A stretch of DNA of 45,501 bases from JBBDIM01 sp040880405. Its GTDB lineage: Bacteria; Planctomycetota; Planctomycetia; Pirellulales; Pirellulaceae. The notes beneath the pieces are model-generated. The model saw nothing but the letters and a program-made list of their open reading frames with translations, searched no databases and was not told the origin of the DNA. A program made the position numbers and the translations under genes. The stretch is from NCBI GenBank assembly GCA_040880405.1, contig JBBDIM010000035.1:1-45501 (forward strand), written 5' to 3'. This document shows, in pieces, positions 1-7,458 of the stretch. Numbering within the stretch: position 1 is the first letter of the stretch; the number at the start of each line of letters is the position of its first letter.

Positions 1-15
1 AAAGGTGGCAGCGCA

Positions 16-201
16 ATGAAGTGGCTGATGACAAACGTGCGAAACTTGAGACGCGACTGCGATGGCAGCGTGTTCGTGGAGTATTTGCTGCTCCTCACCA
101 TCGTGGGAATCGGGGTGATCGCCGGGCTGGCGACCATCCGCGGTTCGCTCCTGAACGAACTCCTAGAACTGGCTCAGGCGATTTCCAACTTGGTTGCCTA
201 A
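16..201 (+). CDS. Flp-like type IVb pilin
   Basis: A 61-residue protein likely to be a structural pilin of the Tad pilus. A short basic leader (about residues 1-18) ends in the junction DGSVFVEY, which puts a Gly at the cleavage position and Glu at +5 followed by Tyr, the classic Flp arrangement. A single hydrophobic helix follows (YLLLLTIVGIGVIAGLATI) and then a short polar tail, giving the usual Flp length. The start is supported by AAAGGTGG ten or so bases upstream, at the very edge of the window. The leader would be cut by the TadV-like peptidase at 5753. It is the only one of the four pilin-like proteins here with a textbook cleavage site, so it is the best candidate for the major pilin. 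Confidence 0.75.
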   Translation: MKWLMTNVRNLRRDCDGSVFVEYLLLLTIVGIGVIAGLATIRGSLLNELLELAQAISNLVA

Positions 202-323
202 GCTGGTAAATCCAAAATCAAGCGGCGGGTCCTCAAGAGAGGTCATCGCTTGGCGATCGATCCCAGACAGGCGGGATCAAACGACCAAACCAACTTCAAA
301 ACTCCGGGGGGAGTCCTCTTCAC

Positions 324-896
324 GTGTACCATTCCACGGCCCAGGCTGAACGTTCGCCCAGTATCGATCCGTGCGGAGCTTGCATCCGTCGATCGTTCAT
401 TGGCCGATGTCATTCGCGGCGTGGCATTGAGGTTCTGGAAGCCATTTTGGTGATCCCCATTTTGTTGATCGCCATCCTATCCGGTTTTTTGTTCGGCCCG
501 CTCATCGCGGTCGATCAGATGACCCGCAGCGCGGCGGAGGACGCGGCTCGTGAGGGGGCAAAGCAGCGTGGCGGCCAAGTCGTCGAGGAGATTGTCGCAG
601 AGGTCGTGACGCCTATTTTGGCGGTCCATGGCCTGAGCCTCGACCCCGGCGGTGGCGCGATGGTCATTGTCGAACAACTGAATCAAGTGAGTTGCCTGGG
701 GGATGTCACCCAGTGGAATGACTGCCCAGAGACTTCAAGCGTTATCCATTTCGCGGAGGTTCGCGTGACGGTTCGCGTTGCGGTCGAGGCGGCTCCGATT
801 CCCCAAGTCCTGGCGTATTTCGGAATCGATCTAACGCCCCGAACCTTGGAATGTACGGCCGTGGCGCGGCGAGACTTGGGATTACTAGGCATCTAA
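324..896 (+). CDS. TadE-like pseudopilin
   Basis: A 190-residue protein resembling TadE-family minor pseudopilins. After an amphipathic N-terminus of about 35 residues comes RRGIEVLEAILVIPILL, with a Gly before the hydrophobic helix and a Glu inside it, followed by a polar segment rich in AAEDAAREGA, which is typical of TadE/TadG. The rest is a small extracytoplasmic domain with two Cys residues (in SCLGD and WNDCPE) that could form a disulfide. GTG at 324 is chosen as the start because a GGGGGAG ribosome-binding site lies at about 306-312. It lies 122 bp after the Flp-like pilin and was probably recruited to the same pilus. TadE is a family-level inference. Confidence 0.7.
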   Translation: MYHSTAQAERSPSIDPCGACIRRSFIGRCHSRRGIEVLEAILVIPILLIAILSGFLFGPLIAVDQMTRSAAEDAAREGAKQRGGQVVEEIVAEVVTPILAVHGLSLDPGGGAMVIVEQLNQVSCLGDVTQWNDCPETSSVIHFAEVRVTVRVAVEAAPIPQVLAYFGIDLTPRTLECTAVARRDLGLLGI

Positions 897-1005
897 CCTT
901 CACATAGCCTTCACACATCGTTTTGTTCGCTTTCCAAGGACTGGGAAGGCAAAAACTTCGCAAGGATGCGACCGTTCGGCCTGACTTTTTGTCGGAAACC
1001 AAGCG

Positions 1006-2658
1006 TTGTCCACTTTGCGTGAAACATCCCTGCCCGCGTCCTCCCTGCAAGGCGGCTCCTTGCAAGAAGACACGCTGCATGAGCCCGCCGCGGATCTCGC
1101 GCCGGTACTCAGCGAGCGGTGCATCCTGACCTGGCGTCAGGCGGCGCTGTGTGGGCTGCTGGGCGTGCTGTTTCTGCTGGTGGCCTATCTGCCCCTTTCG
1201 CACCACAGTGTTGCGAAATACAGCGTATGGGTCCATTTGGCTCGGGGCGAAGCGATTTTGAATCAGGGTACATTGCCCACCGTTGATCCGGTTTCCTCGC
1301 TTTCGGCCGGGCTCGCGTACGTGGAAACCTCCTGGCTGGCGAACACGCTGTTGGCCTGGGTCGCTTCGGTTTCTCTGCATCACTTGGCGCTGTTGGTCAC
1401 CGTCGTCACCGCCTCGACCATCCTGCTGTTGGCCGGCAATGCCTGGCACCAGACCCGCAATACGGCGGTGGTGGCTGGGGTGGCAATCCTCGGTTTGCTC
1501 GGCATGTCGGCCGACCTCACCTCGGCCGGGCCGCGGATGTTCGCCGGGCTGCTGTTTGTGTTGCTGCTGTTGGCAGACAACCGCCGGGCAACCTCTTGGA
1601 TGACGTGGCTCGCGACCCCGCTGATCGTGCTGCTGTGGGCCAACTTAGATGCCACCACGGTGGGTATCCCGCTCCTTTACCTCACCCTGAAAGCCGTGGG
1701 AGCCGCGTTCGACGGCTGGCAGTCGCGCGAAACGTCGCTGCTCCCAGCAAAAACCACCAATGAACGGCGGGGGTTAACCCCGCCGCTCGGCGCTCTTTTC
1801 CTCGCTGAGCTCGCCCTATTAGTTACCTTGGCCACACCCCTTGGGGCACGGCTCTGGTGGGAACTTCTCGGCCAACTACAAACCACGGCCAGCGCGTTGG
1901 CCTCCGGCACCACCTGGATTTGGGCAAGTCCCGCCGGGGTTGCCATGGCGGCGCTGTTGCTGCTCGCGGCGGTCGCCCTGCGGACCAGTCGCTTGACCCT
2001 GACCGCGACGCAGCTTCTACCGCTGGCCGGTTTGGGCCTGTTGGCGCTGGCCCAGCCCGCGGCGGTTTTGTGGTGTACGCCACTCGCCCTGCTCGTGCTG
2101 CTTCCACATTTGAAAAGCGGACTCAACATCCAGGCCGATCCGGCTGTCGATCAATCGGCAACTTCCGCCGAAGAGGCCCAGCGTCCCTTGCGGTTCGCTT
2201 ATTCCATGGTGGCGGTGCTGGTTGTCTGGACCACCTTCGCGTTTTCACCCCATAGCCACTTCCTGCTCGGCAATTCCCCGCGGACCGAGCGTCAACTGTT
2301 GGATCAACAAACGCCGCTCGGGGCGGTCGATTACCTCAGAGCGAATCCGGTCGATGGGCTCGTCTGGGCTCCGGCCCCGTGGGGAGATTTCCTCCAAGCG
2401 AAACAGGGTGCCGCGGCGTCGGTCTACACCGGCTCCGCGATGGAAAACCTGCCGCAACAGGCCCGGTTCGATTACGGCAAGCTGTTGCGGGGCGAGAATG
2501 GCTGGGAAACCATCGCCGACCGCTACGACATCGACTGCTTGGTGCTCGACAAACGGGCTCAACGGGCCTTCGTCGAGTCCACCGCGAGTCCCGTCGAGGG
2601 CTGGGTGGTCAGCTATCAAGATGAAAAATCCCTCGTGCTTCGCAGGAGGGATGCCTGA
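1006..2658 (+). CDS. Polytopic membrane protein, glycosyltransferase-39-like architecture
   Basis: A 550-residue integral membrane protein. A cytoplasmic-type N-terminus of about 45 residues is followed by roughly ten hydrophobic helices up to residue 425. A soluble C-terminal domain (about 435-550) contains TPLGAVDYLRANPVDGLVW and a PWGDFL motif, reminiscent of the outside domain in membrane glycosyltransferases of the GT39/ArnT type. The first loop carries HLARGEAILNQGTLPTVDPVS, a pattern I associate with such proteins in planctomycetes and myxobacteria. I do not see a clear catalytic Asp pair, so enzymatic activity is unproven. The start is TTG (1006 or 1015), since there is no in-frame ATG near the N-terminus; GGAAA lies upstream. 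Its stop overlaps the next start as TGATG. A GTTAAC-centred palindrome lies inside the frame at 1765-1785. Confidence 0.55.
   Translation: MSTLRETSLPASSLQGGSLQEDTLHEPAADLAPVLSERCILTWRQAALCGLLGVLFLLVAYLPLSHHSVAKYSVWVHLARGEAILNQGTLPTVDPVSSLSAGLAYVETSWLANTLLAWVASVSLHHLALLVTVVTASTILLLAGNAWHQTRNTAVVAGVAILGLLGMSADLTSAGPRMFAGLLFVLLLLADNRRATSWMTWLATPLIVLLWANLDATTVGIPLLYLTLKAVGAAFDGWQSRETSLLPAKTTNERRGLTPPLGALFLAELALLVTLATPLGARLWWELLGQLQTTASALASGTTWIWASPAGVAMAALLLLAAVALRTSRLTLTATQLLPLAGLGLLALAQPAAVLWCTPLALLVLLPHLKSGLNIQADPAVDQSATSAEEAQRPLRFAYSMVAVLVVWTTFAFSPHSHFLLGNSPRTERQLLDQQTPLGAVDYLRANPVDGLVWAPAPWGDFLQAKQGAAASVYTGSAMENLPQQARFDYGKLLRGENGWETIADRYDIDCLVLDKRAQRAFVESTASPVEGWVVSYQDEKSLVLRRRDA
1765..1785. 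repeat. Near-perfect palindrome inside a coding frame
   Basis: Two GC-rich arms of 10-11 bases meet at GTTAAC (HpaI-type centre); the arms differ only by one extra G in the left arm. It is read in frame as part of the residues NERRGLTPPLG, in a polar loop of the membrane protein at 1006-2658. The composition and symmetry are those of small dispersed palindromes rather than of the surrounding codons. Confidence 0.5.
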
Positions 2659-3890
2659 TGACACACTTCCGCAAGTCGGGCGCGGTTTCGTCCACGGTGC
2701 TGTTTGCCGGATCGCAACTGTTATTCATGGCGGTCTCCACGGCGATGCTGTGGCGCGGGGCTCCCGCTCCGGTCGAAAGTTTGCCCCCCTGGACCAAGCG
2801 TCCCCATCAGGTCACGCTCGCCTACGACCTGCCGGAGGCGATCACCGATGACCAACTGCTGGAGGTGCTGCACGCCTTGCGGCCCCGGCTGAATCATCCC
2901 CAACCGAAAATCAACCACGTCGACCACGCCCTCCGGTTCTGGGGCCCGACGGCCACGTTTACCGACCCGGCGTGCCTCTCCGGAGCGGAGATGTTCCGGA
3001 TTTTGGCGGACCAGAAAACCTTCCACGAGCGGTGGGGCACCGCCGAGCCGGCGTTCATCCGCTGGGGTGAATTCGGCCCTGAGTTCCGCACCGGCGAAGG
3101 GAGCGCTTCGGCCAGCCATGTCGACCACACCCTGGGCACCTGGTCCGAGATCGGGGCCCCGCTCGATCAAACCATCCGGTTCGCCGTGGCGGCGGACGAT
3201 GCGACAAGCGAGGGGCAAACGACCCTCCGGGAAATGCTCTCGGCCGCCCTCAGGGGTTTCCGCCTGAATCAGTTGGAATACGAGTGGACCACCGTCGCGG
3301 CCGCTTCCTACGCCACCGGGCCCACCTTCTTCCTCTCGCAAGATGGCGAACGGGTCACCTTCGACCTGCTGGCCGAGCGGCTGATGCGGCAAGGCTTTAA
3401 CGAAGGGGTTTGCTTTGGCAATCACCGGCTGTATAGCCTGGCCCTGCTGCTCCAGTTCGACGAGCAAGTCGGGCTGTTCCAGCAAAGTAAGACCCGCGCC
3501 GCGGTAGTTGAACATTTGGACGAAGCCACCACGCGTCTAGTCAATAGTCAGGCCGAAGATGGCTCCTGGGATAAAAACTGGCCCGATCCGAGCCTGCCGG
3601 TCGCGGACGACATTTTGAGCGGGCCGCAGGCGCGGCGGCTGTTGGCGACGGGTCATGCCTTGGAGTGGTGGGCGATTGCCCCGGCGGAAGTTCATCCTCC
3701 CCGGGAAACGATCATCCGCGCCGCCCAGTTTTTGGTCCACGAAGTCCGGGGGATGGAGCCCGCCACCATTGATGACAACTACACGTTCCTGACCCACGTC
3801 GGCCGGGCCTTGAGCCTCTGGCGGGGGAAGTTTCCTCACCAGCTTTGCGACCAAATCAACCAGCGTTACCCGGCGGCGGCCACTCCTTAG
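2658..3890 (+). CDS. Anchored or exported protein with alpha/alpha-toroid-like C-terminus
   Basis: A 410-residue protein I cannot assign to a named family. It begins with one hydrophobic segment (about residues 12-31), a membrane anchor or uncleaved signal. The middle contains repeated short motifs VDHALRFWG and VDHTLGTWS. The C-terminal half is helical and carries QAEDGSWDKNW, close to the QxxxGxW motif of the squalene-cyclase/prenyltransferase toroid, followed by helices such as ALEWWAIAP and HVGRALSLWRG. No DxDD or DDxxD catalytic motif is visible, so cyclase activity is not supported. Translation is probably coupled to the upstream membrane protein through the TGATG overlap. Position inside the Tad cluster suggests a role in pilus glycosylation or assembly, which is inference. 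Confidence 0.5.
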   Translation: MTHFRKSGAVSSTVLFAGSQLLFMAVSTAMLWRGAPAPVESLPPWTKRPHQVTLAYDLPEAITDDQLLEVLHALRPRLNHPQPKINHVDHALRFWGPTATFTDPACLSGAEMFRILADQKTFHERWGTAEPAFIRWGEFGPEFRTGEGSASASHVDHTLGTWSEIGAPLDQTIRFAVAADDATSEGQTTLREMLSAALRGFRLNQLEYEWTTVAAASYATGPTFFLSQDGERVTFDLLAERLMRQGFNEGVCFGNHRLYSLALLLQFDEQVGLFQQSKTRAAVVEHLDEATTRLVNSQAEDGSWDKNWPDPSLPVADDILSGPQARRLLATGHALEWWAIAPAEVHPPRETIIRAAQFLVHEVRGMEPATIDDNYTFLTHVGRALSLWRGKFPHQLCDQINQRYPAAATP

Positions 3891-3962
3891 GGCTGTGGTC
3901 CCTAGGGCTGCGGCGTTATTGGCTACCGGACGAAGCGAACTTTTTATTAGGTACACCGAGCA

Positions 3963-4394
3963 ATGCGAAACTTGAACCTCACCCAACTAGCGGCCCAACT
4001 GTGGCACGACGAACGCGGGTTCGTCCAATCGGCCGAATTGGTCCTGATCGGCACGTTGGCGGTCATCGGGCTGATTGTCGGCTTGGCCGCCTTCCGGGAT
4101 GGCGCGGTCCAGGAACTGGGAGACTCCGGCGTCGCCGTGGGGCAGTTGGATCAGTCCTACTCGGTGGCGATCACCGGCGGGGCCGATGACTTGGACGACA
4201 TCACCGTGAGCGAAATGGGTGGCGTGGTCGAAATCGAAGGAGATTTTGGGGCGGTCACCTCCACCTCCACCTTCAACAACTACAGCTACGAGGACCTGCC
4301 CGATCAGGGTGACAACGACCCACAAGGCCCGGGCGATCCTCCGGCCGGAATCGAGTACACCACCGGGGTCTCGGAAGGGGAACCGCTACCGTAG
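3963..4394 (+). CDS. Pilin-like protein, paralogue 1 of 3
   Basis: A 143-residue protein with a pilin-type N-terminus: a short leader with WHDERGF, then SAELVLIGTLAVIGLIVGL as the hydrophobic helix. The helix is followed by AFRDGAVQELGD and a QSY motif, both shared with the paralogues at 4505 and 5132. If cleavage falls after the Gly of RGF, the Glu is at +6 rather than the canonical +5. The C-terminal half is acidic, rich in Asp, Gly, Ser and Thr, and ends in EPLP; all three paralogues end in Leu-Pro. It is probably a minor pilin or pseudopilin of the Tad system. Its length is more than twice that of Flp, so it must carry a surface domain. Confidence 0.65.
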   Translation: MRNLNLTQLAAQLWHDERGFVQSAELVLIGTLAVIGLIVGLAAFRDGAVQELGDSGVAVGQLDQSYSVAITGGADDLDDITVSEMGGVVEIEGDFGAVTSTSTFNNYSYEDLPDQGDNDPQGPGDPPAGIEYTTGVSEGEPLP

Positions 4395-4504
4395 CGACGG
4401 GGTCGCAAGGCCGCCGCGGAGAGGCACTCCATTATCGCTAATCGTGCTTATAACTTCCTTGTGAAATATCCACGAATACTTTCCTTTTTATGTTGTAATT
4501 CGTT

Positions 4505-4888
4505 ATGACCCGAACAATCATAAATCGAGCTTCGATCCGGCGGCGCGGGAGCGCTTCGATCGTCGCCTTGATTTTGCTGGTCGCGATCGCCTGTTTGGGG
4601 ATGATCGTCGGGCTGGTTGAGATCCGCGATCAGGTGACGCAGGAATTCGGCGATGCCGCCGTAGCCCTGGATCACCTCGATCAGTCGTACTCGGTGCTGG
4701 TCGAGATCGATACCGACGACGACGACATTCCGGATACGGTTGTATACCAAGCGGCCTTTGCAGACCCGGAGCCGACGTTGTCGGATCCGGATGCCGACAT
4801 TGGCGGAGATCCGCCGGCCGGCCTGACGTTTAACTCACCCACCCCGGGTGAATCGGGGTCGATTACCCCTGCTGGCACGTTGCCGTAA
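4505..4888 (+). CDS. Pilin-like protein, paralogue 2 of 3
   Basis: A 127-residue paralogue of the genes at 3963 and 5132. The leader is basic (RASIRRRG), followed by SASIVALILLVAIACLGMIVGLVEIRD as hydrophobic helix and junction, then LDHLDQSY, a tract of Asp (DTDDDDIPD) and a C-terminus ending GTLP. Unlike its neighbours it has no Glu at +5 or +6 of the presumed mature protein; the positions are hydrophobic. The second half shares GDPPAG with paralogue 1. An Asp-rich loop could bind divalent cations. Either it is processed without the conserved Glu or it is a membrane-retained variant. Confidence 0.6.
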   Translation: MTRTIINRASIRRRGSASIVALILLVAIACLGMIVGLVEIRDQVTQEFGDAAVALDHLDQSYSVLVEIDTDDDDIPDTVVYQAAFADPEPTLSDPDADIGGDPPAGLTFNSPTPGESGSITPAGTLP

Positions 4889-5131
4889 GGCCTTGTTGGC
4901 GGCACCTTTTGAACCTGGGCAAGCACCTTTTAGCGTGCCTTGCCCTCTTAAAACTTTGGACCTTACGCCAGCCGTTGTTCGGTTGGCATATTTGTAAGCG
5001 TTGTGTGTTTTGATTTCTCGAGTCCCAATCCGTTGGTATTTTTCGTCCGCGGCGGTCGGCGAATCCAAGGGGCAAACGGCCCGGGAAAGCGACTTCACGT
5101 GTCTGTTTTTTACTTAAGGGAGAATGAGCTT

Positions 5132-5482
5132 ATGAGTCTCATCAAACGTTTGTGGAATGATGAAGCAGGTTTCATCGTTTCGGCTGAATTGGTCCTCGTC
5201 GGCACGATCGCCGTGCTGGGCATGATCGTCGGTTTGTCGGCCGCCCGTGATGGCGTGACCAGCGAACTGGCCGATGTCAGCGGGGCCCTCAACAACCTGA
5301 ACCAGTCGTACACGATCAACAATGTCATCGGTCACGGTGCCGCTGTTGCCGGTAGTCAATTTCTGGATGACACAGACTATTGTGACGGTCTAGAAGTTCC
5401 CGCTGATGATATGGCGTGCATCGTCCGCACGGCACCAACCGCTGGTGAACCCAATGCGGTAGTTCCTGTTGGACTGCCTTAG
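5132..5482 (+). CDS. Pilin-like protein, paralogue 3 of 3
   Basis: A 116-residue paralogue. The start is ATG at 5132 because AAGGGAGA lies at 5116-5123; an upstream in-frame extension to 5003 is not supported. The N-terminus WNDEAGF is followed by SAELVLVGTIAVLGMIVGL, matching paralogue 1, with Glu at +6 relative to the Gly-Phe junction. It then has AARDGVTSELADVSGALNNLNQSY and a C-terminal region with two Cys (YCDG, ACIV) that could pair, ending VGLP. The strong ribosome-binding site and the stem-loop after the gene suggest it is the most highly translated of the three. Confidence 0.65.
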   Translation: MSLIKRLWNDEAGFIVSAELVLVGTIAVLGMIVGLSAARDGVTSELADVSGALNNLNQSYTINNVIGHGAAVAGSQFLDDTDYCDGLEVPADDMACIVRTAPTAGEPNAVVPVGLP

Positions 5483-5510
5483 TTTCCCATTTCACTATGA
5501 TCGTCGAGTC

Positions 5511-5530
5511 GCCGGAGCCAATGCTCCGGC
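5511..5530 (+). other. Stem-loop after the pilin-like genes
   Basis: A perfect 7-bp stem (GCCGGAG / CTCCGGC) with a 6-base loop lies 29 bp after the stop of the third pilin-like gene. No T-run follows, so it is more likely an mRNA 3'-end stabiliser or processing point than an intrinsic terminator. Such an element could let pilin mRNA exceed that of the downstream peptidase; this is inference. Confidence 0.45.
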
Positions 5531-5752
5531 CGCTCGGCACCCCGGTTTAGTTTGACCAACAGGAATTACCGGCATTCCATAGGTCAGCCTGTGTCGGACC
5601 CAGTGAGATTGCAGCATGGAGGAGGATTGCGTCGGACACAGACTGATCTAAAGACGCGACCCTGGATTTAAAACGGGCACCGTTTTGGCGGAGGCCCATC
5701 GTACTTTTTGCGGAAGATGTGCCCCTTGGCTCAAATTGTAATGGTAAACCCC

Positions 5753-6268
5753 ATGACCAGCCTGACCCTGCAAATCGCGTGCGTGCTGGTGTTCACCGGC
5801 TTGGCCTGTTTCTGGGACGTACGGACCCGGAAACTGCCGAACTGGATGACCCTGCCCGCGTTAGCCCTGGGACTTTTGTTCCATGGGCTGACCGGTGGCT
5901 GGGAGGGGTTGCAGTTTGCCTTGGCCGGTTTCGGGATGGGGTTTGGGCTGCTGTTTGTGTTGATGGTGATCGGCGGAGGAGGGGGCGGGGACGTCAAATT
6001 CATGGCGGCCCTGGGTGCCTGGCTCGGCTGGAAACTGATTTTGCTGGTCTTCATTGGCAGCGCCCTGATCGCCTTTTTGTCGATCATCGCGGTGTTTACC
6101 TGGAACCTGGTTACCAGGGCCGCCCGACCGGAAACGGGCGAAGAGATCGGGAGCCGCACGGAGCAGGTCTCAGCCGCCCAGCGGCGGATCCCGTACGCCT
6201 TGCCGGCGACCGTCTCAGCCTGGATTGTGCTGGGGTTGGTGTATACGGCAAAGTGGATGGAGCTGTAG
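5753..6268 (+). CDS. Prepilin peptidase, A24 family (TadV/CpaA)
   Basis: An aspartic membrane peptidase that cleaves pilin leaders. From ATG 5753 it is 171 residues with about six hydrophobic helices. The first catalytic Asp is in CFWDVRTRKLPNW, the family's D-x-R-x-x-x-x-P-N motif; the second is in GGGGGGDVKFMAALG, the GxGD motif. It lacks the N-terminal zinc-binding methyltransferase domain of PilD-type enzymes, as expected for TadV. The frame stays open up to 5708, with alternative ATGs at 5717 and 5741; I prefer 5753 because the helix begins immediately after it. It would process the Flp-like, TadE-like and perhaps pilin-like proteins upstream. Confidence 0.85.
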   Translation: MTSLTLQIACVLVFTGLACFWDVRTRKLPNWMTLPALALGLLFHGLTGGWEGLQFALAGFGMGFGLLFVLMVIGGGGGGDVKFMAALGAWLGWKLILLVFIGSALIAFLSIIAVFTWNLVTRAARPETGEEIGSRTEQVSAAQRRIPYALPATVSAWIVLGLVYTAKWMEL

Positions 6269-6436
6269 ACGAACAAGTGCCGACGGGGACGTCGGCGATC
6301 CCAGGGAGACGGCCCCAGGGGCGAAATGGCTGAAACTTTTGCTGGCATATCAGAGGCTGGCGATTACACTGAATCACTAATATTAAGCAATCAGGCGGAA
6401 TCGATACGTTAGCCCGCCGCTACGGAGTAGACGATT

Positions 6437-7390
6437 ATGAGGGTAAGTCCGGGAACACTGCTGTTGGGGGTCGTAGCGGTCATGTTCGGCTTGCTGGGGG
6501 CCTACATTGTGCGGGAAAACGAAAAGCCACCGGAAGTGGTGGAAGCCCCGCCGGAAACCCCGCGGTCGATTATCGTACCGCAGGCGAGTAGCAACCTGGC
6601 ACCAGGCCGCCAAATCACCGTGGGGGACATTACCCTCACGCAGATGACACCGGAGCAAATCCGCGCGGCCGGTTTGCCGAGCCAATTCATGAGCCACACG
6701 CGGGACATCATCGGCCGGATCGTCCGGCAACCGATGACCAAGGGGGAAGTGTTCGATACGCACCTCTTCTACCCCCAAGGGACCGGCCCCAGCCTGGTCG
6801 ACAAACTGGAACCGGGCAGCCGGGCGGTTACCGTCAAAGTGGACATGGACAACTCGGTGGAAGGTTTCGCGACCCCGGGGACCTGGGTCGATGTCCTGTT
6901 CCGCAGTTTGGAGAACGAAGAAGAGGCCTTCCCGGAGATGACCGTCACCTTGCTCGAAGGGGTGAAGGTGTTGGCGATGAACCGCTCCACCAACGAATCG
7001 ACCCCGATCCGAAACGGCGACCGGCAAGTCAGCCGAGACCAGGCGACTGTTACCCTGAGCGTCACCCCGCAGCAGGCGATGGCCCTGCGAGTGGTGGAAG
7101 ACCGCGGCACCTTGGCCTTGGTTCTGCGGCACCCGGACGACATTGTGCCGGGGAACCAATTCGCCGGGCTGACGATGGATCAACTCTTGAATCGTCCGAA
7201 CGACAAACACCGGATCGAGGTGTTCCGTGGCCATCAGATCTCGCAGGTCGAGTTCCGCTCAAAAGACCGGAGTGACATCGACCCCGAGGCCCTAGCGCGA
7301 GACGGAGCCCGCCGCGAAGCCCAGATCCGCCCCTTACGGCAGGACGAAGTGGCGATTCCGGTCGCTGGTGCGGGTGGCGAGGAAGAGTAG
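6437..7390 (+). CDS. cpaB: Flp pilus assembly protein CpaB/RcpC
   Basis: A 317-residue protein with one N-terminal transmembrane helix (about residues 7-25). Next comes a Pro/Glu linker, an SAF-like domain around GRQITVGDITLTQMTPEQ and RQPMTKGEVF, and the conserved CpaB region LEPGSRAVTVKVDMDNSVEGFATPGTWVDV split over a beta-rich domain. The family is thought to sit in the periplasm and to bridge the secretin and the inner-membrane platform. GGAG lies upstream of the ATG. The gene is between the peptidase and cpaF in the usual Tad order. Length and motifs match the family. Confidence 0.9.
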   Translation: MRVSPGTLLLGVVAVMFGLLGAYIVRENEKPPEVVEAPPETPRSIIVPQASSNLAPGRQITVGDITLTQMTPEQIRAAGLPSQFMSHTRDIIGRIVRQPMTKGEVFDTHLFYPQGTGPSLVDKLEPGSRAVTVKVDMDNSVEGFATPGTWVDVLFRSLENEEEAFPEMTVTLLEGVKVLAMNRSTNESTPIRNGDRQVSRDQATVTLSVTPQQAMALRVVEDRGTLALVLRHPDDIVPGNQFAGLTMDQLLNRPNDKHRIEVFRGHQISQVEFRSKDRSDIDPEALARDGARREAQIRPLRQDEVAIPVAGAGGEEE

Positions 7391-7458
7391 GGGGGCCATC
7401 CGATCCGGCCTGAACCTTTTTACTGTGGCGATCTTATCACCTCGGAAGTCCTGCCATT

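Noticed and set aside
742..1449. A 235-codon minus-strand frame opposite the TadE-like and membrane protein genes
   Set aside because: Gln/Arg/Gly-rich shadow typical of GC-rich antisense frames; the plus-strand products have signal and membrane features.
5003..5131. N-terminal extension of the third pilin-like protein
   Set aside because: The extension has no pilin-like pattern and the strong AAGGGAGA site directly precedes ATG 5132.
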